From Microlunatus sp. Gsoil 973 (GTDB lineage Bacteria; Actinomycetota; Actinomycetes; Propionibacteriales; Propionibacteriaceae): a stretch of DNA of 64,000 bases. Location: contig NZ_CP046122.1 of assembly GCF_009707365.1 (NCBI RefSeq), positions 3,906,001-3,970,000 on the forward strand, written 5' to 3'. The notes beneath the pieces were generated by a model, which saw only the letters and a program-made list of their open reading frames with translations, did not search any database and was not told the DNA's origin. Of this stretch, positions 18,906 through 27,383 are shown in pieces; within the stretch, counting starts at the first letter, position 1; each line of letters starts with the position of its first letter. A program made the position numbers and the translations under genes.

Positions 18906-20012
18906 ATGGTGGAGCCTCGGTCGTTTTCGTGCCCCCAGATTCGCGTACTTGATCTCTTTTGTGGCGCTGGCGGCCTGAGCGCGGGCTTCGGAGCAGAGTC
19001 GGCTCGGTTCAATACCCTGAGGGCCATCGAGCACGACCAGGCGGCTGCCGCCACATACGCGGAGAACCACGATCCGGAGACCGTGTTCGCGGGCGGCATC
19101 GAGGACTGGCTCAAGGAGGAGGAGATCCCCGGGGCGGATCTCGTCATCGGTGGACCTCCGTGCCAGGGCTTCTCTGCGCTCGGCAAGCAGGAGCAACTCG
19201 ATGAGCGCAACCAACTCTGGCTCCGGTACGCCGAGACGATCCGCAAGGCCAAGCCGAAGTACTTCGTGCTCGAGAACGTGCCCCAGTTTCTGACGTCGGT
19301 GCAGTTGGTTCGGTTCAAGCGCCAGTGCCGGCCGAGTCAGCGGCTCGGTGCTTACACGTTCCAGGCGAAGATCCTCAACGCTGCCGACTACGGCGCTGCC
19401 CAGGTCCGCAAGCGCGTCATCCTGATCGGCCACCACCGTGACCTGCCCTTTCCGGGATTCCCGCCAACCACACACGCCAAGGTCGCGGACGACACTCACG
19501 TCGCGTGGCTTACGCTCGGCGACGTTCTCAACGGTCTCCGGCGCGCCGTGACCGACATCCATCTGCCGAGTCGAGTCATCGAGGTCGACGGCACCTTGCT
19601 CCCCGGAGCGTTCAAGACGAGCGAACTTCACCTGACTCGACACTACGAGCAGCTCTCCATCGACCGCTTCCGCCACATCCCCGCTGACGGCAACCGCTTC
19701 GACATCCCGGAGAACTTGCTGTCGGACTGCTGGAGGAAGCACAACAACGGCAGCGGCGACGTGATGGGCCGGCTCAACTTCCAGAAGCCTTCGGTGACCA
19801 TCCGGACCGAGTTCTTCAAGCCGGAGAAGGGGCGATACCTGCACCCGACCGAACACCGGGCGCTCACCCACCACGAGGCTGCGCGGATCCAGGGCTTTCC
19901 CGACGACTACAAGTGGGTCGGTTCGAAGGTCGCCATCGCCCGCCAGATCGGCAACGCCGTCCCGATCCCGCTCGCGAAGGCGATTGGTGCCCATCTCGCC
20001 AGACTCCTCTGA
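18906..20012 (+). CDS. dcm: DNA (cytosine-5-)-methyltransferase
   Basis: A 368-residue C5-MTase with all main motifs in order: I DLFCGAGGLSAGF (SAM binding), IV GGPPCQGFSALGK (catalytic Cys in PPC), VI ENVPQFL, VIII NAADYGAAQVRKRVILIG, the target-recognition region, IX-like RALTHHEAARIQGFPDDY, and X QIGNAVPIPLAKAIG. ATG 18906 is preferred over ATG 18837 because the protein then begins just before motif I and a -10-like element precedes it. It is divergent from the PIN/vsr/DUF1156 operon. It is probably the self-protecting methylase of the Z1/DUF4420/GHKL module, with Vsr repairing its deamination products. Intact. Confidence 0.95.
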   Translation: MVEPRSFSCPQIRVLDLFCGAGGLSAGFGAESARFNTLRAIEHDQAAAATYAENHDPETVFAGGIEDWLKEEEIPGADLVIGGPPCQGFSALGKQEQLDERNQLWLRYAETIRKAKPKYFVLENVPQFLTSVQLVRFKRQCRPSQRLGAYTFQAKILNAADYGAAQVRKRVILIGHHRDLPFPGFPPTTHAKVADDTHVAWLTLGDVLNGLRRAVTDIHLPSRVIEVDGTLLPGAFKTSELHLTRHYEQLSIDRFRHIPADGNRFDIPENLLSDCWRKHNNGSGDVMGRLNFQKPSVTIRTEFFKPEKGRYLHPTEHRALTHHEAARIQGFPDDYKWVGSKVAIARQIGNAVPIPLAKAIGAHLARLL

Positions 20013-20188
20013 GAAGTTGACCAGGTGGGACTCACCGAAAGTCAGGTCAAGATCGAGTCGAAGTTCAGAGAACAGCGACGGTTCCTTCCGACCATCGAGC
20101 GGACCCGATTCGCGATGTAGCTCGCCGGCTCCTTCTTGGGGAGACACCGTGACCAAGGTCTCGCCGCGTCGATGCGCAAATACCGCCT

Positions 20189-21775
20189 CTACAGACCGAC
20201 GCCGACACCTCGCTGATGTAGCCATTTCGCAGGGTCTACGGCCGCATAGGTGTCGCCAGGCTGAATCCCTGCCGGATAGGTCTCAAAGTGGAGATGAGGA
20301 CCGAAGCTCCTGCCGGTGACTCCGATCGCGCCGACGCGCTCGCCAGTCATGACAGACTGTCCCACCACGGCATTCGTGGCTGACATGTGGGCGTACAGAG
20401 TGCGCGTGCCGTCGGCGTGCTTGATGGTCACGTAGTCACCAGCCCACGATCCGGCAGCGCCGCTGTACCCGGCATGGGTGATCGTCCCAGCCAACGCAGC
20501 ACGGACGGGTGTGCCGATCGGGGCAGCGAAGTCAAGGCCGGTGTGGTAGCGGGCCCAGGAGCCGACTTCGCCGAAGGTGGCGGTGATTGTGTAGTGCTCG
20601 ACGGGTGTCACTGCCTTGCCGCTAATGATCTTGGGCGGCGGTCCGCTCGGTTTAGCTGCGTTGCCGTAGGTGGTGACTTGAACATGGTCCATGTGGTTGG
20701 CGGTCGGGCTGCCGCGATCCGGCATCAAGCGCCAGCCTTCGCTTGCACGTTGGATGTTCCAGATGTGTTGCCGATAGATGATGTATTGCACGCCGAGTTC
20801 GGCGTGGTGGGCTTTGACCCACTTGGCGATCTTGGTTCCGTAGGCGACGGCTTCCGGACTGTTGAAGTCGCGGTAAGCGGAGCTGATCATGATGTCCACG
20901 GCTCGGCCGGATGGATGGTCCGGATACTGGTCGTGCGCTCGGTAGCCGTAGAACGTCATGATCTTTGGGAACTGCTGTTTGATGCACCGCAGAACCAGCA
21001 AGGTGTCCGGCTTGAGGCGTGCTTCCGCTGGTGATCCGGATGGCGGACACCCGGTCGGGTGCGTTCCATCACCGCAGGGATCCGTCGGCTGGACACCTAC
21101 TGCGTCGGCGATCAAGCTGTTGGATGAGCCTCCGTCGAAGGCGGTGACGAATTCTCGCGCGACGGGGATGTCATCGGCGACTGCATCGGGGAACGCCGAG
21201 TGCTGGACCTGATCGGCGGCGTCGATGATGTCGATGTGGGCCCAGTCGGGAACGTCCGCCAGGCCGGGGATGTGGTAGCCGGTCCGACCTGCCGGCCGGG
21301 TTCCGGCGGTGATGGCTTGGGCGTACTGCTCGGCAGTGACGGTGTGTCCCAGAAGAAAGCTGCTGGCACCGTAGGCGGGATCGGTGACCTGAGCCAGGCT
21401 GCCGTACCAGCCAGGGATGGTGCGTTGCTGGAATGGTCCGGCATCACCGTCGGCGTTCGGTCGATTGATCGTGGGGTTGGCTCCAAGGGTGCTTTCTTGC
21501 GAAGCGACGGCGATAGCGATCACCGCAGCCTGATCGGCGGGTCCGCGGAGACGCGAGCTGAGCTTGTGAGCTTGGAGCCAGATGATCTTGGCCAGCCGCA
21601 CTTGGCCATCGGTCAGCCCCGGCATGTCTGGGATCGGACCGGGGATGATCGGCTGGGAGATGCCATCCCCGTCGCAGATAGTCGGCGTGACGTTGCGCGC
21701 GGTCAGGAAGCCGGCAAAGGGCAGGAACACGACGATCGCGATTGCCACCGAACCGAGCACGATCAGTCGGCGCAT
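20189..21775 (-). CDS. VirB1-like cell-wall hydrolase: lytic transglycosylase-like and M23 peptidase
   Basis: A 528-residue exported protein. An N-terminal membrane anchor (VLGSVAIAIVVFLPFAGFL) precedes a lytic-transglycosylase-like segment (AVASQESTLGANP, GPFQQRTIPGWYGS), a middle region with HPSGRAVDIMI and NHMDHVQVT resembling a metal-dependent carboxypeptidase-like fold, and a C-terminal lysostaphin-type M23 domain with zinc ligands in HTGLDFAAPIGTPV and HLHFETYPAG. Such hydrolases open peptidoglycan for the conjugation channel in Gram-positive T4SS. The ATG follows the upstream stop after one base, so the two genes are co-translated. Intact. Confidence 0.9.
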   Translation of the reverse strand: MRRLIVLGSVAIAIVVFLPFAGFLTARNVTPTICDGDGISQPIIPGPIPDMPGLTDGQVRLAKIIWLQAHKLSSRLRGPADQAAVIAIAVASQESTLGANPTINRPNADGDAGPFQQRTIPGWYGSLAQVTDPAYGASSFLLGHTVTAEQYAQAITAGTRPAGRTGYHIPGLADVPDWAHIDIIDAADQVQHSAFPDAVADDIPVAREFVTAFDGGSSNSLIADAVGVQPTDPCGDGTHPTGCPPSGSPAEARLKPDTLLVLRCIKQQFPKIMTFYGYRAHDQYPDHPSGRAVDIMISSAYRDFNSPEAVAYGTKIAKWVKAHHAELGVQYIIYRQHIWNIQRASEGWRLMPDRGSPTANHMDHVQVTTYGNAAKPSGPPPKIISGKAVTPVEHYTITATFGEVGSWARYHTGLDFAAPIGTPVRAALAGTITHAGYSGAAGSWAGDYVTIKHADGTRTLYAHMSATNAVVGQSVMTGERVGAIGVTGRSFGPHLHFETYPAGIQPGDTYAAVDPAKWLHQRGVGVGL

Positions 21776-21776
21776 G

Positions 21777-22256
21777 TCAGCGTGCTCCCGGCCTGACGCT
21801 GGTCACGACCCAGCCAGCTGCACGGGTGGGGTCCGGCACCAGGTCGAGCGCGATCGCCGAGCCGTCGGATAGTTGCTGGGCGACGGTGACCGTTTCGTGG
21901 GTCTCCGCGACTGCGCGCGGTTCGCCGACCGGTCGTCCGTCCGGGATCTTGGCGGGATCGGTTCGAGCCAGCAGGGTCGCGAGCCGAGGTGTGGCCACCG
22001 ATCGGAGCCGTACGCTTCTGGTCCGGGAATGATCAAGGAACGCTTGGACGAACTGCTGCGTGGTGGTTTCCCAGTCTGGCGCCGGGTCGGTCGACACAAC
22101 CACGGGCGATGGCTGGGTGTGCTGCTTAGTGCGTGGCGCACTGACCCCAAACCCCGGTCCCCGGGGCTGCGGGGCGGATGAGCCGAGGTGGAAGGCGACG
22201 TGGGCGACCAGCACCGCAACCAGCAGCGCTCCCAGGCTCCGTACGATCCATTTCAT
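21777..22256 (-). CDS. Membrane-anchored conjugation accessory protein
   Basis: A 159-residue protein with one N-terminal membrane helix (SLGALLVAVLVAHVAFHLG), a Pro/Thr-rich linker, and an extracellular segment with WETTTQQFVQAFLDH followed by a small mixed fold. This layout resembles the NTF2-like domain of VirB8/TcpC proteins. It is directly upstream of the cell-wall hydrolase gene and probably works with it at the cell envelope. Family not recognised; assignment rests on layout and neighbours. Confidence 0.65.
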   Translation of the reverse strand: MKWIVRSLGALLVAVLVAHVAFHLGSSAPQPRGPGFGVSAPRTKQHTQPSPVVVSTDPAPDWETTTQQFVQAFLDHSRTRSVRLRSVATPRLATLLARTDPAKIPDGRPVGEPRAVAETHETVTVAQQLSDGSAIALDLVPDPTRAAGWVVTSVRPGAR

Positions 22257-22320
22257 CAGCCCATAACCTTTGTTCGAGGTTTGACTGATGATCTAAGCTA
22301 CAGAACAGATTGGGTTACGT

Positions 22321-23181
22321 CTACCGTTCTCTGGGACCGAGTTGGTCGAGGCCGTAGCCGCCCGGATAGACGCTGCCGGCCGCCTGTCCGGGCGTGAACC
22401 AGCCTTCCGCGGTCGGCGGCTGTCGGCGTTGGATGATCCTGCGCAGGGCCCCGGCACCGTTGACCACGGCCAGCGATGCGCGGTTCGGGATGGGCAGGCA
22501 TAGTGCTCGGGAGACGGCAGGATCGCCGACCAGGGCGCTGGTCAGCTGGGCAGCCATCGGCCGCAGCGGCTTCGGCAGACGGTCGCGAAGCGCATCGAGC
22601 GCGGCGCGGGTCAGCACCGCCCCGGCCGTGCTCGCGGCAAAGTGCTCCGGCTCGTACTGTTCAACGAGCAGGACAGCCTCGTCGTAGGAGCCGGGTCGGA
22701 CGCCAATGCTCATTCGCTCGCCCAGTTCGTCCCAGAATCGCCAGGTCGCGTAACGCTCGGCCTCGGTGACCGTTCGCCAGCCGTACCGATCCATAAACCG
22801 GGTCGGCACGACCATGAGCGCCGACAGCAGGTAGGTCATGTCCTCGTCATGGATATCCGGGCGATCATGAAGCCTGTTCATCAGGCGCACCATGCGACGT
22901 CCGCGATCGGAGTCGACGCCGCCGTAGATGATCTCGTGTATGACAAGGCCGGTGTCGTAGGCACGTCTGGTGGTGTCGAATTGCATGTGACCGGTGCTGC
23001 GCAGAAGTTCGGCCATCCTGGGCACGGCGAGCGGTCGGTAGAAGGCCAGCTGGAACCCGAAGCGTGCTTCGGCGGGCAGCTCCCACAAGATCAGCCGCTG
23101 GTAGATCTCGTGCCAGTCGCGTTCGGGATCGAGCGCTGCCAGTTCGGCCGTACGACGCCGTCGCTCCTCATGCAGCGACAC
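22321..23181 (-). CDS. MpaB-family oxygenase-like protein (DUF2236)
   Basis: A 286-residue protein with RFGFQLAFYRPLAVPRMAEL, ydtglvIHEIIYGGVDSDRG and YLLSALMVVPTRFMDRYGWR segments that fit the MpaB/latex-clearing-like oxygenase family (DUF2236), a helical heme-associated fold. In actinomycetes this gene commonly ends an operon of XRE regulator, ImmA/IrrE and a MAB_1171c-type membrane protein, the order seen here. It overlaps the upstream gene by 14 bases. Its role in an ICE is unknown; an enzymatic role is inferred from the family only. Confidence 0.75.
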   Translation of the reverse strand: MSLHEERRRRTAELAALDPERDWHEIYQRLILWELPAEARFGFQLAFYRPLAVPRMAELLRSTGHMQFDTTRRAYDTGLVIHEIIYGGVDSDRGRRMVRLMNRLHDRPDIHDEDMTYLLSALMVVPTRFMDRYGWRTVTEAERYATWRFWDELGERMSIGVRPGSYDEAVLLVEQYEPEHFAASTAGAVLTRAALDALRDRLPKPLRPMAAQLTSALVGDPAVSRALCLPIPNRASLAVVNGAGALRRIIQRRQPPTAEGWFTPGQAAGSVYPGGYGLDQLGPRER

Positions 23182-24238
23182 GATGCAACCTCTCGAATGC
23201 GGCCGCGAGCAAGATTAGTTGATCAACCTCGGCATCGCGCGAATCAGAATGATCAAGAAGTTCCGCGGCGCGGACGCCACTCCCGGCCGCGGACTCGGCA
23301 ATGAGACAACCCGCGATGGCATCGACGCCACCGACGCCGGGCGGGACCTGTCCGGCCGGAGCGATACGGAGGGCGTCAAGGGTTTCGATGATCATCCGCT
23401 CGACATGGAACTGCAGCCGCGTCAGCGGGCCGCCAGACGGCTGGAGATCCAAGTGAACCTGCGGATACCGCCCAACGAGTTCCGTCCACAGTGGACGAAG
23501 CGCCCGCCAGCGCCGACCGGTCACCCACAGCGCGGCCAGATACGGCACGACCAGCAAGCAGATCACGCCGACGGCGACAAGGCCGGCTGCTCCCGGCATG
23601 AGCCGATCACCCACCGCATTGAGGGCCGTGCCATCGGCGCCCGATGCCGCCATCACCAAGGACACCGACCACAGGATCAGTACCGCCAATCCGACCATCG
23701 CCCCGCTGCCGGTTAGAAGCAGACTCACTTCCCTGCCGGGATCTGCGTGCCGGGCGGTCCGCCACCGCTGGCGGCAGGTTCGCGCGGTCATCGCCAAACC
23801 CGTGCCGAGAAATGACCAGAAGACCAGACAGTAGACGGCGGCCGACGCCGACGGGCTTTCCAAGAGATCATCAAGCTCGCGCGTGCGAAAGGATCCCGCC
23901 GACCATGAGATCACCAAGGTCAGCAACACCGCGATGGTGATCATCGCGTAGCCGGTCAGCGCACGCGTCGGAACGTCCTTTCCGCGCAAGGCGTGGAGAT
24001 AGACCAGCAGGAAGCCAATGCCGACGTTGATCACCAGGCGGGACAGCAGGCCGGCCAGGGCACGCACGCCGAGGTAGTGATCAACCGGTGTGCGGAATTC
24101 GTACAACGTCAAGGCGATGGCCACCGTGACCATGACGGAGGTGAAAGAGAACCGCCACAACGTTCGCGGCCGCGACGCCGAGATCGCGATCCGGTAGCCG
24201 GCTGCGAGCCAGGTGATCACGACCGCGACGGTAAGCAT
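23168..24238 (-). CDS. MAB_1171c-type multi-pass membrane protein
   Basis: A 356-residue protein whose first 220 residues contain about seven hydrophobic helices (for example FTSVMVTVAIALTLYEF, ITIAVLLTLVISWSAG, AGLVAVGVICLLVVPYLAALW), followed by a cytoplasmic tail with WRALRPLWTELVGRYPQV, the recognisable signature of the MAB_1171c family. The start codon shares one base with the ImmA/IrrE stop (TGATG), so they are coupled. Probably a membrane partner of the regulatory pair; no transport activity has been shown from sequence. Confidence 0.75.
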   Translation of the reverse strand: MLTVAVVITWLAAGYRIAISASRPRTLWRFSFTSVMVTVAIALTLYEFRTPVDHYLGVRALAGLLSRLVINVGIGFLLVYLHALRGKDVPTRALTGYAMITIAVLLTLVISWSAGSFRTRELDDLLESPSASAAVYCLVFWSFLGTGLAMTARTCRQRWRTARHADPGREVSLLLTGSGAMVGLAVLILWSVSLVMAASGADGTALNAVGDRLMPGAAGLVAVGVICLLVVPYLAALWVTGRRWRALRPLWTELVGRYPQVHLDLQPSGGPLTRLQFHVERMIIETLDALRIAPAGQVPPGVGGVDAIAGCLIAESAAGSGVRAAELLDHSDSRDAEVDQLILLAAAFERLHRVAA

Positions 24239-24661
24239 CAGCGCAGCCGATCCGATACAGCGTCACGCATCATCCGCAGCCGTTCGGCCCGATAGGCGAG
24301 CTTTGTTGCCAACAGTGTTCCAAGCGCCTCCGCTTCGGCTTCAAGATCATCGGCGTAACTGAACCTGGCGAGGAACCTCTTTGCAATCGCCGGGTCCACA
24401 TGCGGAGCCACCAGCCTGACAAGCTCGTCCAGATCATCATCGGAGCCCAGCGGCATGTGGCCCAGCAGCATGTGCGCCAACTCGTGGCAGATGATCGCCG
24501 TTCGCTGCGCAGCTCCGATGCGCTTGGGCACAACAATCCAGTCATGACGTTGGGTGGCGATCCAGAAGCCGCTTGGCTCGTACGGACCAAGATCTTCGGT
24601 AAACAGCCGAATGGTCCGATGGCGCTCGATCGAAACAGAGCGGATCAGATCGTCGACTAGA

Positions 24662-25792
24662 CCTTCCGGATCACAGGATGAGGTGACAGGTGGTCGCCTC
24701 TGGTTGCGCTTTCGGGTTTGAGGTTAGCGGAGTGGGTGTTGATCAAGGACTTGGCGGGGTGTTCGGCCGTGCATGTAGTCGCTGTGGTTGGGGCGGTGTT
24801 GGTTGTAGTCGTCGATCCAGTGCTGGAGTGCGTGGTCCAGGTCGTCGACGCGGTCGATCCGGGCCCGGTGGAACATCGGCCGGTAGAACTCGTGCAGTGC
24901 GGTGCCTTGGAAGCGTTCGCAGACTGCATTGTGGTTCGGCGATCGGGGCGGGATCCGGTGATGAGCGATGTCGATCTCGGTCAGATGGGTGGTGAACGCC
25001 CGGCCGGTGAACTCCGGGCCGTTGTCGGTGGTCACGCCGGTCAGGGTGATATCGAGCCGGGCGAGTTCGGCGGCGACGTGGTCAACGAAGCTGGCAGCCT
25101 GCTCGGCGGTCTTGTCTCCCACGATCAGGCTGACCACCGCCCACCGGGTGCAGACGTCAATCGCGGTGAGCTGCCAGATCGCGCCGACACCCTTCAGTTT
25201 GCCGACGTAGAAGGAATCCAGGGCGACCTCGCGTCCTGGAAGCGGGCTGTAGTGGCAGAACCCGAATGGGCCCTCGGCAGCGGCATCGGTCACCACGCCG
25301 GTGGTTGCGGCAGTGATCGAGGCCAACGCGGCGATCCGGTCTTGACGGTGTCCGAGGTGGTGGTTGCGGAGGATCTTTTGAACTCCGGACGCCGATCGAC
25401 GCACTCCGATCCGGGCCAGGTGACGCAGCAGCTGGCGGGCACCCAGGGTCGGCTGGCAGACCGCGATCGCCAGGATCTTCGACACTTCCTCCGGGCTCAT
25501 CGCGTTCGGCATCACCGGTGGCCGGCGGCTCTTCGGCATCAACGATGCCGACCCGTACTGCTGGGCGCGGCGGACCCATCGGTAGTAGGACTGTCGAGAC
25601 ACACCGAACGTGCGGCAGGCCTCGGTGACACCGACCTTGGCCGCATGGGCAATCAGAGCAGCACGACGATCATGGATGATGGAATCAGGGGTCACGGGAT
25701 GGTCTCCTTCGGTCACAGGAAGCAACCAAAGGTTCCCACCCGTGACCCCGCCCTCACCGGAGCGGTGTCACCTCATCCCGTAAACCGGAAGG
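24662..25792 (-). mobile_element. IS481-like insertion sequence in the ImmA/IrrE gene
   Basis: A 1131-bp element with 27-bp terminal inverted repeats starting CCTTCCGG and ending GGATGAGGTGACA (24 of 27 match), and a perfect 6-bp target duplication ACTAGA (24656-24661 and 25793-25798). One intact transposase gene. It is a different element from the one at 4568-5658: the ends are unrelated. Confidence 0.92.
24724..25695 (-). CDS. IS481-family transposase
   Basis: A DDE transposase of 323 residues from GTG 25695 (GAAGGAG lies about 7 bases upstream; ATG 25725 would extend it by 10). An N-terminal HTH region (VTEACRTFGVSRQSYYRWV) precedes the integrase core with ALDSFYVGKL, LTGVTTDNGPEFTGR, and a Glu in NHNAVCERFQGTALHEFY. 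The C-terminal YNQHRPNHSDYMHGRTP is family-typical. Intact. Confidence 0.93.
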   Translation of the reverse strand: MTPDSIIHDRRAALIAHAAKVGVTEACRTFGVSRQSYYRWVRRAQQYGSASLMPKSRRPPVMPNAMSPEEVSKILAIAVCQPTLGARQLLRHLARIGVRRSASGVQKILRNHHLGHRQDRIAALASITAATTGVVTDAAAEGPFGFCHYSPLPGREVALDSFYVGKLKGVGAIWQLTAIDVCTRWAVVSLIVGDKTAEQAASFVDHVAAELARLDITLTGVTTDNGPEFTGRAFTTHLTEIDIAHHRIPPRSPNHNAVCERFQGTALHEFYRPMFHRARIDRVDDLDHALQHWIDDYNQHRPNHSDYMHGRTPRQVLDQHPLR

Positions 25793-25858
25793 ACTAGACC
25801 AGTTGCCGGCAGCAGACCGTCGGTCCGCGCGGCCGCGGACCTGACACGTCGTGCTGTT

Positions 25859-26290
25859 CTAGCTCTCTGCCTCTTCGTGGTCATCAAGACCCTCGATCCG
25901 ACGGAGTCGGTCCATGATCGCTTCCAGGTTGTCCAGGCTCTCCGGGCTCAGGCCTTGCGCCCTCCGCATCAGCCCTTTGGCCCGGGCATCCTTCATTGCC
26001 GCCAATGCGCCCAGCTCGGCAGTGACGCGTTCCTCCAGCTCTGGGTTGAAGAAGTACCCGATGGGCACTCCGAACAGATCGGCAATTGCGGCCAGCAATC
26101 GGGCCGACGGGTTGTTGCGACGTCCGGATCGCAGGTGGGAGATGTGGACGCCGGAAACCGTGATGCCGCGGTCGCTGAGCGCCTTCGCAGCGGTGTCGTT
26201 GGAATACAGCCCGTTGCGGCCGGGGCCAGGCACGGTGGCGAACAGGTGATTCAACTTGTCCGCCAAACCAGGGATGCCGTCCTCAGCCAC
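25859..26290 (-). CDS. XRE-family repressor (ImmR-like)
   Basis: A 143-residue DNA-binding protein with an XRE helix-turn-helix near residues 28-72 (TAAKALSDRGITVSGVHISH, then LLAAIADLFGVPIGYFF) and a C-terminal helical region. It is divergent from the transfer operon across a 199-base region that holds two copies of the element palindrome, and is followed by the coupled ImmA/IrrE gene. The pairing suggests an ImmR/ImmA-type switch that represses transfer until the protease acts. GTG start. Confidence 0.88.
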   Translation of the reverse strand: MAEDGIPGLADKLNHLFATVPGPGRNGLYSNDTAAKALSDRGITVSGVHISHLRSGRRNNPSARLLAAIADLFGVPIGYFFNPELEERVTAELGALAAMKDARAKGLMRRAQGLSPESLDNLEAIMDRLRRIEGLDDHEEAES

Positions 26291-26418
26291 AACCTGTCCT
26301 CTTCAGCCCACCGGATTGTTTGCAACTCGACCAGCATCCCACATCTGGCACCTCCAGCACAGACCCGGCAGGCGTCAGCCAACTTCAGAACAGTCAGCTG
26401 GCGATCGTGTCCCGGGAG

Positions 26419-26432
26419 GTAACTCTGGTTGC
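26419..26432. promoter_or_regulatory. Degenerate copy of the element operator
   Basis: GTAAC-TCTG-GTTGC matches the palindrome NTAAC-N4-GTTAN except for one base in the right arm. It lies 45 bases upstream of the better copy at 26464, in the region between the XRE gene and the transfer operon, so the pair could bind cooperatively. Pattern only. Confidence 0.4.
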
Positions 26433-26463
26433 ACAACTTCCGCATGGACTCTAGCGAATTCTG

Positions 26464-26477
26464 ATAACCGTAGTTAT
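26464..26477. promoter_or_regulatory. Element operator copy before the transfer operon
   Basis: ATAAC-CGTA-GTTAT, a perfect 5-bp inverted repeat with a 4-bp spacer, 12 bases upstream of the first transfer gene (ATG 26490). The same palindrome occurs before the relaxase (52651-52664) and before the DUF5919 regulator (60713-60726). This close to the start codon it should overlap the -10 region or transcription start. Confidence 0.6.
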
Positions 26478-26489
26478 GCTCCAAGGGTG

Positions 26490-27383
26490 ATGCATGCGAT
26501 CTCGGGACCCGAAGGAGCCGGCGCCGGGTACGGAGCCCGCCCGGTGTCGGTCGATCTCACCCGGAACCAGCGACTCATCGAAGTTGCGGACGGGATCGAC
26601 GCGACATTCGTACGCCTACCGGCGCGGCGACACTCGTACACGCAGGTCGAGCAGCAACTCGCTCTGGCGCATTGGCCTGCCGATCACCGGATCTTCGTCT
26701 GCAGCCTGGCCGGCGGCACCGGTCGTACGACTCTTGCCGGTTTGATCGCCCTGACCCTCGCCGGTCTTCCGTACGCCCATTTGCACCGACCGGTCGCCCT
26801 CGCCGAACTCGAACCCTTCCCGCTCACCCGCGCCGGACGTCGCTGGGGTGTGCCGCAAGGCCGCGACCACATTGCCGTCACCCGGGCCGGCGGACGCGTA
26901 CGCATCCCCACCGATCTTGATCACCTAGGCGACGGGCGACCGCTCGTGATCGTCGACTCACCGGCCGGAATCGTCACCACGGCGGAGATCGCTGCCAACA
27001 ATCCCACCAGTTCGGTCGTGCTCCTGACACGCCCGGATCGGCTCAGCCTGGGTGACACAGCCGATGCCCTCGTGTGGCTAGCGGCCGATCGCGGCATTGT
27101 CAGGGAGCGGATCGCTGTGGTGATCAATTCGGGTGTCGGCAGACCTGACCGCGCCAGCAGGCCAGCCGCAACGGCGTTGGCGATCCGCTGTGGCTCTGTC
27201 CACAGATTGCCTGCGCACATGTCGCTCGGCCCCGGAGCCGTCTTACCGTCCGGACATCGGGTTCCCCGCCCGGTCCGCAACTCCCTCATCCAGTTGTGCG
27301 CCGACCTGCACCGCTCCATCCCCCCAGCGGTGAACGCCGGCGCACCGTGGAAGGAAGAATCAGATGCAGAATCAGACACGTAG
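26490..27383 (+). CDS. MinD/ParA-like ATPase, first gene of the transfer operon
   Basis: A 297-residue protein with a deviant P-loop CSLAGGTGRTTLAGLIALTLAG (about residues 73-94; the motif GGTGRTT), a Walker B-like LVIVDSPAGIVTTAEI, and VVLLTRPDRLSLGDT: the MinD/ParA layout. ATG 26490 (just after GTG 26487) is chosen for its position after the operator. Such ATPases are common first genes in actinobacterial T4SS operons, probably positioning or energising the apparatus; the exact role is not established. It overlaps the next gene by 20 bases. Confidence 0.82.
   Translation: MHAISGPEGAGAGYGARPVSVDLTRNQRLIEVADGIDATFVRLPARRHSYTQVEQQLALAHWPADHRIFVCSLAGGTGRTTLAGLIALTLAGLPYAHLHRPVALAELEPFPLTRAGRRWGVPQGRDHIAVTRAGGRVRIPTDLDHLGDGRPLVIVDSPAGIVTTAEIAANNPTSSVVLLTRPDRLSLGDTADALVWLAADRGIVRERIAVVINSGVGRPDRASRPAATALAIRCGSVHRLPAHMSLGPGAVLPSGHRVPRPVRNSLIQLCADLHRSIPPAVNAGAPWKEESDAESDT

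Larger units (their letters stand above)
24238..25884 (-). pseudogene. ImmA/IrrE-family metallopeptidase, interrupted by an IS
   Basis: Starting at ATG 25884 inside the 3' end of the XRE gene, the frame runs into an IS481-like element (24662-25792). Removing it and one ACTAGA copy gives a continuous 169-residue protein: MTTKRQRARTARRVR, then GLVDDLIRSVSIERHRTIRL, then the zinc site ICHELAHMLLGH and the helix EAEALGTLLATKL. ImmA/IrrE proteases cleave or inactivate a partner XRE repressor and so induce mobile elements (ImmA/ImmR of ICEBs1 is the model). Here the IS separates the first 30 codons from the active site, so the protease is probably lost; a short downstream ORF starting at 24531 keeps the HELAH motif and could be made only if restarted. 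Confidence 0.88.

Noticed and set aside
18891-20225. A 444-codon minus frame opposite dcm
   Set aside because: It is the shadow of the C5-methyltransferase, whose + frame has all catalytic motifs; the minus frame is Leu/Arg/Val-rich with no domain.
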